A DNA stretch of 64,000 nt from Apteryx mantelli (lineage: Eukaryota > Chordata > Aves > Apterygiformes > Apterygidae), in the NCBI RefSeq assembly GCF_036417845.1, contig NC_089981.1, positions 9,441,501 to 9,505,500 of the forward strand, read 5' to 3'. Both the position numbers and the translations under genes were made by a program. This document shows positions 1 through 13,300 of this stretch, piece after piece. Position 1 is the stretch's first letter, and each line of letters begins with the position of its first letter. Below the pieces are notes generated by a model. It saw only the letters and a list, made by a program, of their open reading frames with translations, was not told the DNA's origin and did not search any database.

Positions 1-668
1 GTCTCATTTGGTGGCTGTGCTGCCCAGATGTATTGTTTCTCTACATTTTGCACCAACGAATGTTTCATTCTGGCTGTGATGGCATATGACCAGCTGGAAA
101 CCACTGCTATACAAAGCTGTCATGTCATGAAGCCTCAGCATCCAGCTGTGACTTGGTTCTTACTCTTGTGGGTCTCTAATCTCAATGATACACAGCAGCT
201 GTGCCTTTTGGGTGTCCTTCTGCCATTCCAGCATCACCAGTCACTTCTGTGGTGTGGTACCCCTGATCTGTGGTATCTCCTGCTCTGACATCGGGGTTAA
301 CAAGATCATCCTCACAGCATTTTGCATCTTAGGTGACATCTTTGTCATACTGCAGGTACGCATTTTGCTACATCTACATTATCTCTGCTATCCTGGGGTG
401 TCACTCCAGCAAGGGAAGGCACAAAGCCTTCTCCACCTGTGCACTTGATAGTTTTTGCCATATCCTTTGGCACTCCAGCTACACACCCCAGAGCTCTGGC
501 TCCTTGCCTGACCAAGATCAGGTGATATCTATGTTTTATACAATGGTAAGCCCCGCAGTCTACAGCTTGAGGACCAAGGAGGTAAATAAGGCACTGAACA
601 GACTGTTACATGGAGAAAATTGTTTGTCAGTCAATAAAACCTCCAAAGGAGTTGGAACAGGTGCTTAA
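1..668 (+). pseudogene. Olfactory receptor pseudogene A, left copy, 5' part outside window
   Basis: The window opens in TM3 of a class II olfactory receptor, reading in frame through a GGCAAQ-like TM3 start to MAYD at about residue 32. The usual R-Y after MAYD is lost and the frame shifts. A KPLLYKAVMS-like segment, an HSS..SHFCG extracellular loop, a DIGVNKI TM5 start, a HSSKGRHKAFSTC loop before TM6 and a SPAVYSLRTKEV TM7 end then follow in different frames with stops. All OR landmarks are in the right order, but the gene cannot encode a full receptor. It resembles the OR5/8/9 group more than OR4; the subfamily is uncertain. A matching broken copy sits at the right edge. Confidence 0.85.
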
Positions 669-3600
669 AAAATTAAAATGATGAGTACAGCTGTTCATGG
701 ATGAATTTATTCTGAAATAATTGCTCGTTATGCAACAGAAGTAGGAGAAAAGTGAATGCAGAAGTGAAGAAAGAAATAACTGTAATATTTAAAGCTTTTC
801 TGTAATAGCAAGAGCTACAGCTTTACTGTGAGAAAGTACAGTTGTGACACTTTTGAAGGCGTTTAGTTTCACCTAAGTTTTTACTTTCAAGTTTGATGCC
901 TTGAAGACATCCCAGCTTTGTTTTCGACTGTTGATAACTAGTACCACTTCAGCAGTATCGCTTCCATGTTCCGTTTCCATTCCCTTACCTCATACATCCT
1001 TGTAGTCTTTTTTTTCCTGACTCCCAGTCTGAAGGTGATCATTAACCTTTTAGCAATAGTGGGTCACATTCATCAGGCACCTTAGACTGTTTACAGTATT
1101 AGTGATGTGGGCGACTCGAGTCTTCCATGCAAGAACACAGTCACCACACAGCAGGTGGTCCTGATGGACAGCCTACCCTCTTTTGTTGTGAGTGAATATC
1201 CTTGAATCAATTCACATTCATCACAGGCTAAAAATGTGCACACAGAAGAATTTTTTACAAATGCTGAGGCTGGGATTCATCTTACTTAAGTTTAGACTTC
1301 TGTTAATGAGCTGCCAAAGCATAAACCAAACTTGTAGGCTCTTTCTATAGCTCATGAAGGCAAATAAAAGTCTGTTTGCCTCCATAGTTTGATCACACCT
1401 GTCTCTGTCTCCCTTGAAAGGTCTATATTTATATCTATGAATTACAGGAAGAGTGTAGAGTGACCAGCTCAGGTTTATGGAATTATTTCAAGTCCACGTT
1501 AATGCAGCTTAATGCTGCCCTGAGTTCTGGTTTTGGATCACATTCCATCTGACTCAGGGAGCTGGCTCTCAGAGAAAAAAAAGCCACTGGCTTCAGTAGA
1601 GAAAGACTTCAGTCTCAGCTGCTTTGGCCAGGGAAGTAGCACAGAGAAGGAAACGGAACCTGCTATAACACTGCCTCAACACACAGAGTTATTAGACAAA
1701 TGGGTGTAAGACGATTTTTCCCTATCCTTAGGAAGGACTGCAAGTAAAGGTCCCATAAAAAGCTACACTCCCTCTCACTGGGGGTCATCACTCAGAGCAA
1801 CCCATTCTGCCCATCCTGAACCACTTAGACCCCTTAATGTGTAAACGTAGTGTCTGAGGAGGAAATATGTTCCACTCTTCCATATCCATAGCTTTATCGT
1901 TAAGACTGACAGGTGTCATTAAGCAATAACCAGTCAGTTCCCAGAGCAACTCTGGCAGGATCTAGAAGTACAAATTTTCTGCAAGCAAACATTTTCATGC
2001 TTCCTAGAATACCATGGGTGTTTCAGATATTGCTGACTAAACTGTGAGAGAAGACAACAGCAAAGAAAGATAAATAACCCAGACAAGCAATACCTGTTGA
2101 TCCACTTTTAACCCAGCTATCTCCTGAACACCACGGCTTTCACATAGTCTAGACGAGAACTCTGGAAGCCATTACATTGCCAGTCTAATGCAGTCTGGAA
2201 GAGGACTCGGTCCAATGCAAATACATTGCAGACCTCATGGTGCAGCCCAAACAGACGAGCTTCCCTCACTCATCATCTTACACACGGCACTGCACATTCA
2301 TTGTCCCAGGAGTCGCCCCCACTCCACAACACGAGCAGCCACTGTAAGCACAGTCTAACTAAGGCTGCGTTACCTGGGACATTTCTGCCTGCCTAAGCCC
2401 CACTGATGACTTTTGCTGCTAGGGACAGTCAGAGCAGATCACTCTTCAGCTGAGTAACCCAATTCAGCTCTCTGCTCTGAAGGCCAACAGTTTGTCGAAC
2501 AACCTCTAAGCCCTCGAAGTAGCACAAGTAAGCTAGCTTTTCTGGCAGGTAGAGATGTCCTTAAACTCCTGCCAGAATCAGGGGAAGGGTCTTTGTTCAT
2601 ATGTCTCAAAGGCTCCTCAGCTTCCCAGAACAGCTGTCTTCATCATCTTATCGTAAAGTAATTTCAATAAGTGTCCAGTGATATTGCAAGAACAGGGAGA
2701 GAGGTTAATGGCAAGCTGTTACTAAAGCATGATATCTATGTCAACATCTTCCAATAGACCATTATTTTTCTTTTCTTCAAAAGAGTTAATTGTTCAAGGA
2801 CCTTAGAAGAAAATTATATGTGGGATTAGGTGAAAGTGCAAAGGCAGTGTTAAGGCAGAGGCACCAGAACTCTAAGCAAATCACCAGCGATTACCTACTT
2901 GAAGAATTTTCTATCTGCATTTGAAGAAAAATCTACCCCGATGGATGGACACATAATCTGAGCCTGGATGGTCCACAGATGAACAGGTTATCACAGCAAA
3001 ATATCTGCTCCACAGATGAGCAGGCTGCCTGAAACTAGATGGTCCATGAGCCAAAGAGGTTATCTAACAAAGGACACGAGTCCAAGGGTAGATGTGTTAT
3101 TAGAGACAACAGGAGTCTTCTGTGGAAAAACCAGCTAACTGTGTATCAGGACTGTGCATTTTAATGAGAGGAAGAATTATCAAGTTTGACCATAATTAAT
3201 AACAGAGGTGGATTCACATTCAGATGGCATACTTAATGCTTAAACTCCACAGAGTTGCACTGCAGCTCCTCAGAGTCAGATAAGCAGAACTGATTCCTCT
3301 GATATCTTACACTGTACTGCTATTTACATGAATATGGTCTTGTTATTATTAAAAGAATTTGTATTAAAGTTTGCAGTCTAAAGCTTTGTTAAGCTTTGTT
3401 TGTCAGTTGATAGGGACAGACCAGGGTTCACTGAATTTGCTAGGACACTTATGTCATCAGTTTCACTAGTAAAAAGTACTAAGGGCAGGGAATGAGACGG
3501 GCATGTCCTATAATCAATGACAACAAAGACACCCTTAGAGGATGATTCCTTCTGCTTATCACACTTATCTTAAGATGGGATGAATTGTCCTTTGAAGGTG

Positions 3601-4300
3601 ATATTGCTTCCTTTGTCTCTAGGGGGAGCCCAGAATAGATGTTGACTGGACCCCTAACCAAGGGTAGGGGAGATTAATTCACAGAAAGATTCTTCATTAC
3701 AGTGCATCTGCTGAGACTCCTGATTAAGGCCTGGTGTCTTGCAGGAGATCTAATTTACAGACATTAAACTGCATTGAGAGTCATAAATACACCAAGTACT
3801 TCAGTAACACCATTTTTCTGAAGAAAGAATTCTGAAGCGGCAAGCTGAGTGTTAGAATATCACATTTCATATTGAAGTTGTTTCTCAGCGTGTCACTCCA
3901 CTAATGTTTCACAACGCCCAGGCTGCAGGTCAGCTGCAACATGTAGGGAAAAGAATGAGCTGTTGCTCTAAAGGCAGTACTGAATTGCAGAGTTCTGCAA
4001 ACATCGAAGCAAAGAACATTTATCTGGGCATTTATCTGGAGCAGGGAGGGGCTTATTGCAAGTGTGAAGTCCTAAAGTTTTTCTCTTTAGATAAATCTTC
4101 TGATTTGTTTCAGTAAGATGTCTTTGAAGTGAAGAAGGAAGCTACTCACTCTTACGAAGGTACATGAAATGTTTGTAGCTTTTGAAATAAAAGTTTATTT
4201 CTGGGAACAATATGGCATAAAATATCTCGCACCTTCGTGCAAGGAAGGTAGGCCTATTTCTTCATTTTAGAGATCAAAAAGATCATTTTCAATCTGCAGA
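669..4300. other. Non-coding stretch between OR A and OR B
   Basis: No convincing gene. Open frames are short (the longest about 70 codons) and are not kept in the right-arm copy (59865-63495). A degenerate local duplication around 2940-3060 repeats a TGGTCCA..GATGA.CAGG motif. Nothing else is recognised. Confidence 0.6.
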
Positions 4301-4443
4301 TAGAATCATAGAATCATTTAGGTTGGGAAGGATTTCTGGAGGTCATCAAGTCCAACCTCCTCCTCAGAGCAGGTTCAGTCAGATCAGATTGCTCCGGCCC
4401 GATCCAGCTGAATTTAAAACATCAGCACAGATGGAGATTCTAC
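4301..4443 (-). mobile_element. CR1 LINE 3'-end fragment, left copy
   Basis: The plus strand begins with tagaatcatagaatcattta and continues with ggttgggaaggatttctgga, the reverse complement of the CR1 3' end with its ATTCTATG repeats. Only about 140 bp of the tail is present, a severely 5'-truncated insertion. It predates the duplications, because copies lie at 24685-24827 and 59722-59864. Confidence 0.85.
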
Positions 4444-5857
4444 AAATTTGCACCTAATCCAGTGTTTGATCACTCACGTTGGGGCAGGAAAGGGAAATTT
4501 CCTCCTTCAGTTTCCCAGCTACTCCATGGAAGAGAGCAACCTGTTGATAGCAAGCTCATTGAAGCCCTTTCCTGAGAATTAACTGGGCTAGTTGCTGTGC
4601 TTTAGGGCAGAAAACGTTGGGTAGGTTGGAGATAAACAACAGCCAGCTATGCAAAGATAACTCAGTGTCTAAAGGCAGTCTGGTCTTTTGTGCATCTAAG
4701 CAGGGTAAGCATTTTGCTCACTTAAACTGTGTACCTAACCATTATAGGCTGGTTTTAATCCTGCTGTCTGCTTCTTGAAATGGGCAAGTACTTCTGAAGA
4801 TTTGGCTCAAGGGGGGAATAAACTGGCTTGGTATCCACAGTATCTACTCTTGTCTTACTGGATAAAACTGATCAGTATTTCATTTGGTGACTCTTCCCAA
4901 TTTATTCCTGAGCAGAAAATGGCCACTTTCCCTTGACAACAGGGATGCAAGCAAATGAGAAATCCTTTCTCAGGCAAACCTGGAGGATCTTGTGGTATCT
5001 CCTCCTCTTTGGGAAGATGCAAAGCTGAGTTTTCCTGCTGCTGTTGCCATTTAGTGCTTGCCGCCATTTCTTTCAAGAGAGGAAACTCTTACTTTCTTCT
5101 GCCAGGATGTGGATTTGTTATTTGTATGTTTACAAGTTGCAGTCCCAAAGGTCAGGGTGGTGGAGGTCCATGTAATGAAGGCAGGTCTTAGCAAGTTGGC
5201 ACAGCTGCAGCCTAACCATTATATTCCTATTTCAGCAAGGCTGAACAGGGGCTGCTTTGTCCTGTTAATGGACTTTGTGGCCCATACTGAGCTCTAACTA
5301 CCCTGCTACCAATGCCCCGGGGAGTTAGCTAATAGGCAAAAAATGTATTGGTGATTGCAATACAGGAAGAATGATGTCTGAACTAGTGTCAAGACCACCT
5401 ATCTTCAGGAAGTAGCGGGCCATTGCCCTCAGAGTGGGCCATTTGGATGATACTGTACACCCAGCCCTGGCCATGAGTGAGGGGAGAAGCGTGCTCCATA
5501 GATGTCCTCAAGAAAAGCAGACTTTCTTCCTTAAAAAAGGCACACTAAAAGTGGGCACACTAAAACCATTGTAGTGCCAAACTAGGACTTGTGTTTCACA
5601 GTGCTGCTGCTGCCTTTTGAATAAATTATTTTATCTTTCTGCGCTTTCTTATCTCACCTGAAAAATAGGAACAGTACTCCCTTGTATCACAAGTCATTTC
5701 AATGCGTAATTAAAGAAGTCTAGTCAGAAGCTATGAAGGAAATGCTCTGTACTTCCTTGTGGCTACTGAGACAATCCATTGTGTGTTGCCAGTTTCCCAT
5801 TACTTCTAGGTGTTGAACCAGTTTCTTGTCGGGAGATAATATGAGTGTGCTAGCAAC
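4444..5857. other. Non-coding stretch upstream of OR B, left copy
   Basis: Apart from the small minus-strand ORF there is no recognised gene. The segment is shared by all three copies. It differs by small indels, such as a left-only repeated phrase gcacactaaaa near 5545-5565. Confidence 0.6.
4855..5067 (-). CDS. Small conserved ORF of unknown function (MAAST ORF), left copy
   Basis: A 70-codon frame opens with ATGGCGGCA in a good vertebrate initiation context (gaaATGG). It continues with a Gln-rich start (KWQQQQEN), an acidic stretch (PKEEEIPQDPPG) and a Cys-containing middle (CLHPCCQG). It is open in all three copies in the window, with only a few substitutions. I recognise no domain. It has no signal peptide or membrane segment. 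It may be a chance frame, or a first coding exon or upstream region of something lost. It lies about 800 bp upstream of OR pseudogene B on the opposite strand. Confidence 0.2.
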   Translation of the reverse strand: MAASTKWQQQQENSALHLPKEEEIPQDPPGLPEKGFLICLHPCCQGKVAIFCSGINWEESPNEILISFIQ

Positions 5858-6882
5858 ATGCCTGAGAGGAATCACTGTGTGGCCATTGAGTTCATCCTCT
5901 CTGGACTAACAGAAAGCCAAGAGGTGAAGGTAACCCGCTTTTTTTAAGCACATTAATAGGGAATCTTGGAAGGATCATGTAGATGAAGGTTGATTCCCCT
6001 GGCTTCACACACTGTGTACCTTTCCCTCAGTAACTTGGCTTCTGTGGATTTCTGTTACTCCTCAGCTCTCTCCCCGAGGTTGCTGGTGAACTCTTCAGCA
6101 GTGAGGAGAGCCATTTCAGTCAGTGCCTGTGTGGCACAGCTATTCACTTGTCTCCTCATGGCTAGTGCTGTGTGTCTCCTGCTGGCAGTAATGGCATATG
6201 ACTGCATGTGGCTCTCTGCAACCCTCTCCTTTATGCAACTGTCATGTCCTCAAAAGCCTGTACACAGATGGTAATCATCTCCTCTTTCACTGGCTTTGTC
6301 CAGTGTCCACACACTTGCGCAAATTATCTCCACCTTCACATTCTCTTTCTGTGACGTTGGTGTTATCAGTCATTATTTCTGTGACATCCCCCGAGGATCC
6401 AGCTTTCATGCTCTGACACCTATAGCAAAGAGGCAGTACTTCACATTTTTGGTGTGTTTCATGGCACCTTCACATCTCTGGCAATTCTAATCTCCTCCAT
6501 CTACCTCATCTCCACCACCCTGAGGATCCACTCCTCTAAGGGCAGATGCAAAGCCTTCTCTACCCGTGCTTCCCATCTGAGAGCTCTCTTCTTGTTTTAT
6601 GGGAGCACCGTTTTTATGTGCGGTAGCCCAACATCCAGCTACTCATTGGACTGAGATAAATGGGCCTCTCTGTTCTCTACAGTGGTGGCTCCAGTGCTGA
6701 ATCTTATCAGCTACAGCCTAAGGAATAAGGAGGTGAAGGATGCTCTGAGGAGAGTTTTAGGTCATATCAGAGAAACTTCAGCAGACTTGTTAGAAAGAGA
6801 ACTTTGTTTGGGGAGAATTTATCAAAACCTTGGTACAAAGAGTAGGACTTCCAAGGAAGATTTGATCAGCTTCCAAGGGTGA
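5858..6882 (+). pseudogene. Olfactory receptor pseudogene B, left copy
   Basis: The original start is visible as MPERNHCVAIEFILSGL at 5858, a normal OR N-terminus with an N-terminal FILxGL motif. Most of TM1 is then missing or scrambled (a stop soon after TESQEVK). The frame recovers with a GNLG-like remnant and SHTVYLSLSNLASVDFCYSS (TM2), CVAQLF (TM3 start) and AVMAYD. Further frameshifts follow, then GHYFCDIP-like, IHSSKGRCKAFST and [12 protein letters not shown] (TM7) landmarks. One TGA interrupts the segment after SYSLD. A class II receptor, possibly OR5/8-like, dead for a long time. The same TM1 lesion is present at 26504 and 58314. Confidence 0.88.
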
Positions 6883-9847
6883 GATTCAGAAAGGTACGAA
6901 ATTGCTAGAAGTGATTTTAGGTGGACTTTTAACTGGTTGTATCTGCAACTTCTATCTTGAAAGACTGTGTTCCTCTGCTGCTGAAAGCTGGAGGAATCCT
7001 GACTCTTAACTTGCAAGTTCCAAGCACAAACAGGACTCCTGCCTGAGGAGTGCGTGGCACAGAATTTCAGTTTTCTGTTCTTTTAGGAACGTTTGCTCAT
7101 GTAGGAAAACCACCAGTCCGTCAAGATGAGAAAAAGCTTTCAGAGACATTCAAGAGGAGAAAAGAAATGTGATTTGAATTTATGGCCACTTCTGCTACGT
7201 CTTCAGTATTTGAAAGGAGTAGCCTCTTCCAGTGCAACACACAGAACCTGAAGTTCTGGAAAGGAAATCTTGGAGAACAGACACCCGTGTTTTTGCCCCC
7301 CAAACACTAGGGAAAGTAACTGTCCCTCTTCTGTTAAATCTCCCTCTTCTGTCACTCATTACTACCTCCTTTTTCCCCTTCTGCCTGGAAACATGAAAAA
7401 ACTACAGCAATGCAAAAAAGATTGACTTCTAATTTTGCTACCATTGTGAAGTAACAAGACCTTATTCCTGCTTTTCATCTCCACATATCAGCAATCCACT
7501 TGAGGCAACTGAGTGAACCGGTAGTTATTTTAAGGACATTGGACATAATCTGAAAGTTAATCAAGCTGCAGTGTTCTTTCACTTAAAAAAATGCCAAAAT
7601 AAGATGGTGACTTACCAACTACATGTCTGCCATCAATGTGATTTTGAGAATAAACGACCAATCATTTCTGGGAGAGGAGAAAGTTGAGAAAGGCTTTGGA
7701 ATCCTTTTATCAATTCAACTAAGCTAGCTCTAAGGATAGGTTTTCTAGCGCTAAATGATGTTTCATCCCTTCTGGCTGAGTTTACAAATGCTGTCCCTCA
7801 GTTGGCAGAAGGAGTTGAAATCTTTATTGAGCTGAAAGTGACAGAATTAATCTCAGACAGGCGAGAGGTTCCTGCCTCTGCATAAGGTTTACAGTCAAAG
7901 GGGGATGGAAAGAGGTCTTGCGGATTCCCTTTGCATTTCACTGCAAGCCTGTTAGGGCTGTTATTTCCCCTGACTTCCTCTCCTTAAAGCTGTGCATAAC
8001 TCTAGCAAAGATTGTGTCCCTGTGATCATCTATGGCACCCTAAAGAAGGATTTTACAAGTCTCAGGAAAATATAGCCTTTTGGTCCTGCTAGTTGTCATC
8101 TTTCTGTTGCTGCAGAGCCTGAAGCTCAAGGTTTATCTCTTGTTTCTCATCATTAAGTATCATCAGATATGTGAAGTTCACCGTTTTTGCACATACCAAT
8201 GTTGCGCTGTCCTTATCTTGGACAAAGAAGTGAGCTTTTTAAACCAGATTTCTGAGGTGTCCAAAATTGTCTCTTTCAGTGGACTCCCAGCTCACAGGAA
8301 GGAAATAGCTTGAAAAGAAATCACAGGCATCATTTTATTTTCCTGTGTATGTTTACAGGTCTCTGGGAAGAGCAATGTACACTACTACTCTTCCAGAAAA
8401 AGACAGGTAGGTTGTCATCAAAGAGCTTCCCTGCACAGCAGTGAGTCATGTCTGCACACCTCTCTCTGCGCTGATGTTTAAGATGATAGTCAAAGCCATC
8501 TAGAGCTAAGCATCAGCAGAACCGGCAGCATGGTTCAATCAAGAATCACAATCTCAAACCTAAATATGTTTTCTGACAAATATCATCAAAAAGAACAGAT
8601 TTTCATAAGTCCTGCATTCACCTATGCCTTAGTCTCCACCTCGAGAAACCCAGACAAAATTAGGGAATTTAAAAAGTTAAAGAGCTGCTGTCTCTTCAAA
8701 TCTACAGTTTGCTTTTCTAAGAAAGCCTTCTGATCCACCATCCAGAATCCTGTTCCTCTTCTTCCCTTCCCCAAATCTCAGTTGCAGGAGGAGATTTGGG
8801 AAAATCCCTGCCTTGAATTACTTGTCATGACAGCAACGCTAAAGTAAGTCCATTTGCGGTAGAACAGCATTGCCCAGAGTCAGGAGGTCGTAGGGGCATT
8901 TGGGGGTTTCCCTGCTGCAAACAGTTGAGGAAAACTCGATGGATCAAGAACAGTACTGTTAAGAATTTTAGGGAAATTTTCAGTGTTCAGCTAGGAATTA
9001 GGTTATATTGTGTGGAGTATGGAGAGATATTGGATCCCCATATTTCCACTGAGATATCTATTCCTTAGATCTTTATAGTGTAAAGCACCAGGCGACTGGC
9101 CAAAGTATGAAACTTCATCCAGTCTCTAAATAAAGCGGTGAAAAATGTCCCGACGATTAAACTGGATTGTGGCTCCAACATTGACTATGGTATTTAACCA
9201 TGCTTGGATTGCTGCTCTGATAGATTATAAAGCTCAGCTATGACATAAGGTCAAGGCCTTGGAAAGGTGTTAGCAGAGCTCCTTTAAATGAAGCGTTCCC
9301 AGAGATACCAGGCTGGCACAGACTGCTGAAAATCGGAGTGAATGCCTGGCATTGGGGAACGGCCTCTGTGTCCATCAGTGTTCCTGGGAGCCTTGGAAAG
9401 TCTAGTACGGTGTATGTCACCCTTCACTGTAAGGCAGACACCTAGTGCAGCATCCTGCTCCTCTCATGCTCCTCTTTTACCATGCAATGAATCGCAGTCC
9501 CCTCAAAGGTCTCTTGCTGTCTTCAGCAGCTCTCTCAAGTTGAGGCACCTCATGTCAGCACACCAATATATGTGAGATGAAACCTGCTTGTGCTGTGCCA
9601 TCCTGAAGGATTTGCTTTCTCTTGGAAGCTTAGCACCACCATCACTTTTTTTGTGTAGAAACGTGAGCAGACACCACTCTCCGAAGCTCGTAGGAGCTAG
9701 TGGGAAAGCATAACCTCTCAAAATACCTAGTTGTTCCTCTTAATGCCAGGAGAAGCCTAGACCTGAGACTTACACAGCTCTAAGGTGTCTAAAGGTAAAA
9801 GCCACAATACCACCCCAAAGGCTCGGGTTTGACTGGTGACAATATGC
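6883..9847. other. Non-coding stretch between OR B and OR C, left copy
   Basis: Shared by all three copies. Short frames such as 8080-8313 (hydrophobic, no ATG start) persist in the copies but have no recognisable domain. No RNA gene or mobile element is recognised. Confidence 0.55.
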
Positions 9848-10315
9848 TCACATCCTTTTGACTGACAGTTTCCAAAGAAAGATGAGAGCTACATGAAACC
9901 TTGAATTTAGTTTCAGTTCTGCTCTGAACAGGCATGCTAAAAATAGAACAACATTCCTGAAAAGTCCCTCCTGAACACTTCTCTTTGCCTCCTCATGGTT
10001 GAGATGGACCCCAAAGAGCTGTGCTATGCAGCCCACAAAAGAGATGGTCTCCTTTTCAGCAAGAAGGTCATAAATGAGTTTGGGAACAGTGACAGTAGAG
10101 TAACTGATATCTACAAAGGACAAGCAGCTCAGGAAGAAGTATGGGGTGGGAGAGTCCAGCTGTTGATTGTTCTGTATAGTGATGATGCTAAGCAGCTTTC
10201 CAAGAGTAACAGTGGCATAGAAGACTAAGAAGAATGTGAAGGATACTTTTGCTAATGCATCATCTTGTGTGAGTCCCTGGAAGACAAACTCTGTCACATT
10301 GTTTTTGTTCTTCAC
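9848..10315 (-). pseudogene. Olfactory receptor pseudogene C, left copy, core deleted
   Basis: An OR4-type receptor whose first third is intact: [16 protein letters not shown]1 and TM2, then [20 protein letters not shown] in TM3. It jumps straight to NHEEAKRSVQEG, the cytoplasmic tail just after TM7. TM3 to TM7 are therefore lost by one deletion of roughly 545 bp that leaves the frame open. The expected start codon (ATG at 53176 in the right copy) is GTG here at 10315, and the TM2 PMYFF motif reads PTPYFF. It cannot fold as a receptor. The right copy keeps TM3-TM6 but lacks TM7 and the tail, so the two copies carry complementary lesions. Confidence 0.88.
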
Positions 10316-13300
10316 ATACGTCACGTAGACAGGACCTGAAGCACAGAATAAAGCCACCTGTGATGGCATTAGAAACACAGTGTTATCAGTACACATCCAT
10401 GTCGATCACTGGTATGTTCAATATCAATGTATTCCCTTTTATGCCTTTTGGGGAAAGTTTCCTTTCAAACTCAATGCTTCTCTCAAGGAGTGACAGTTGA
10501 TATCTAACTCAGAATGTATTACTGAAGTGTGTAATAGGGAGCTCCGTTTATTTGTTTGAGGGAGTTGGTGGAAATATCCTCCAGATTCATATTTCTGACC
10601 TTTGCCCCTTTTAAAAAGGAAGACTAGTTACTAGGTTCCCTAAACATCCACTTTTGAAGTGTTGATTTGGAAACGAAAAACTGACTGAGAAGGATAGTGC
10701 ATGTTTTGATTTGAGTCTCAACACGTTAGTCATGCCCTAAGGAATTCTGCTCAAGCAGTGAACGTACCTTCTTTTTCAACCCTCTGAAGGAATTCAACAG
10801 AACTAGTCCTTACTAGTGCTCTCTGACTCTGGTAGAATGTCCATGCATTTTTGTGCAACCATCAGTATTCACATCATGACACAAGGCAGCTGGCTAATTA
10901 ACATCACTTCAACTCTCAGTGTAGATCCTTCTGGAGGAGGTAAAGTGGACACCTACCTCATGTCTGTTTAGCAGAGATGTGCCTTTAGGCACAAACTGTC
11001 TTTAAGGCGCCCTAAGTGAAATCAGACCATGTTCAAGGGATGCCAGGAAACCTGAAGCAGGAGAGTCATTTTCCTATATGTGCTGTACTGGGCTACATCT
11101 TGTGTGGATGGGTTCCAGTTATTGCTCATGAGTTTCTGGGTTGTGACCTCAGTCTCCAAAAGAGTGGGCTTGTATTTCCTCAGACCACCTTTCCTACAGT
11201 ACATGGGTGAATACTGGAGATAATCTGCATTAACGATGTGTCGGTAAGGCTTTTGTACACCTCAGCCAAGTTCTGGACTAGGCATGGAAACCCCCATAAA
11301 CACACCTGTGATGCCCCTGGGGTAATAAATACACCACTGCTGAATCTCCTTTACTCACCAACACCCTTATATTCACCTTTGCTGCACTCTAGTGCAGTAC
11401 GCAAGTATCACTAGTGTTCAGTTTCTACACTGAAAGGATAGACGGCAAGAGCTGCATAACAATGTCCACAATACTGGCAAGTCCTTTGGGATCTTAATCC
11501 CAAAGTTAAGATTGAGTACATAGGAAGTGCTGCAGCTACCTATTGACTCCTTGACTCTGTAACACCAGAAACTTCCTTTTGACAGATATTTCTGGAAATG
11601 GCATATAACTGAAAAATAAGCAAAGAAGACACCAATTAAAAGAAAGGGTAAAAAAAAATTGAGTACTTTCTACTTCATAAAATGCACCTCACAAAAGTCA
11701 CTCAACAGTAATGCCTCTTTTCAAAGGCAGGATTTCATAGTCATGACCTCTCGGACCACTTTAGGCAGTTTCATCAAAACCTCTCAGCTCCAAGCTGCTT
11801 CTTATGTGTCACGAGAGCAGTCCACATCTCTGCCAGGGCTGAAAACTACAGGGGATGAAACGGACAGCCTGAATGTCTAGCTCCATTTCTCATTCTGCTA
11901 AAACAACTTCCAAGAGCATCTGCAAGAACAACTCTCTCTCTCTCCAGATGGGGAAGTTGTGGCAGAAATATTTCAAGTAAATTGCACAGCAGAAGCACAA
12001 GCTTACCAGAAGCAATGAGATCGCAGAGGCATGTGAAGTTTTCTTTGTCAGAAAGAATCAGTGGACGGGGAGCTAAAATATATGTTTTGGACAGCTATTA
12101 GAGTAATCTCTACAGGGTGACTCTGGAGCGTGATCACCTAGACCGTGTCACATTGTGGGGGGGTTTGCTTGCTTTCTTGCTTGCTTTCCAATGCTGTCCA
12201 GATAAATGGACTTCATTTAGTATTAGCTATGTGCTTCTTTTGGAAACATTTCTATTTAAAATCAATGTCATGGCTGACCATGTGCAAGATTTTGCAAATG
12301 CACCGCCTGCATAGAGCAGAGGACATTCAGGGAACCAGAGCATTTCTGACATTGTCCCACGGTTTGGTCTGTAGATCTGCCGCTCTCCTGTGCAGGCAAC
12401 ACCTTCTTATCTTGAATCACACTTAAGCCATGTTAAGTGCAAGCAAGTGTTTATAGGGAACGTGAAGTGAAGGAAGAAAAAAGAAAGTGCTTTAGTTACT
12501 TTGAGAGTGCATTACACAGATGTCTTTCCCCCTCACGCAGCTCATTTGCTCTTTTCCTCCTGGCAAGGTAGGAGTCAGGGTCCCGTGGCTCCTCGTGGCT
12601 CCTTCGTCCTTGTGGAGAACCTTAGCTGCTACAACTAAGCTCCCTGTGGCAGCTGTGACTGGCTCTGAGATGATTTAATCTTCCATCTTCACATTTCTTC
12701 TCTTCCCTCCTGCAGGAGTAGCTGTTCCAGCTATTCCCTTGGAATACATGTTTCTTCCTTTGCCTGGGCCTGTAGATGTGCCCTGTTGGGCTAGGAGTTA
12801 TCCTGCGTACAGGAATTATTCCCAAACAGCTCTTTTTTTTTTCACTGACACATAAAATTGTGCCCCCCAATGCTTTCTTTGTCCTCAAATGCTTTCTTTG
12901 GTGGCGACAATTTCCTACAGTGAGCAATTTATCTTTCACTTGTATCTTTGATTCTGTTTTAGTAATAAACAGTAAAATGCAAAATCTGAGGCAGAGATGA
13001 AGGGCGGACGGGATGGCTAGGAAGGAGGGCATTAGTGATAGGTGAACTACTGCAGAAAGGAAGAGAGTTGCACTGGAATGGGAAGGGGAGAAGCTTCTCC
13101 TCATATCATCTGCATCAGCAAATGACCCAACCAGCATCTAATATCAGCAGTTTAATTGCTAACCCATGGATTCAGCATATGACAATGAAGTACTCCTAAG
13201 AAGGCATTTACTCCAAAGTAAAGGGGAAGGAAGCCTTTGGTACAATTGCTTCCAGCAGCAGGTGACCAACAGCCTTGCAGACACCTTGGGCCATCGTTTC

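Noticed and set aside
5928-5950. Possible splice donor after the OR B N-terminus (gaag|gtaacc)
   Set aside because: OR coding regions are single-exon, and a TM1 remnant (GNLG-like) continues in the DNA just downstream, so this is a damaged TM1 and not an intron.
8080-8313. 77-codon hydrophobic ORF present in three copies
   Set aside because: It has no ATG start and no domain. Its persistence is explained by low divergence between copies.
12622-13137. 171-codon minus-strand ORF downstream of OR D
   Set aside because: It runs through a short tandem repeat that changes length in the right arm and breaks the frame; there is no recognisable domain.
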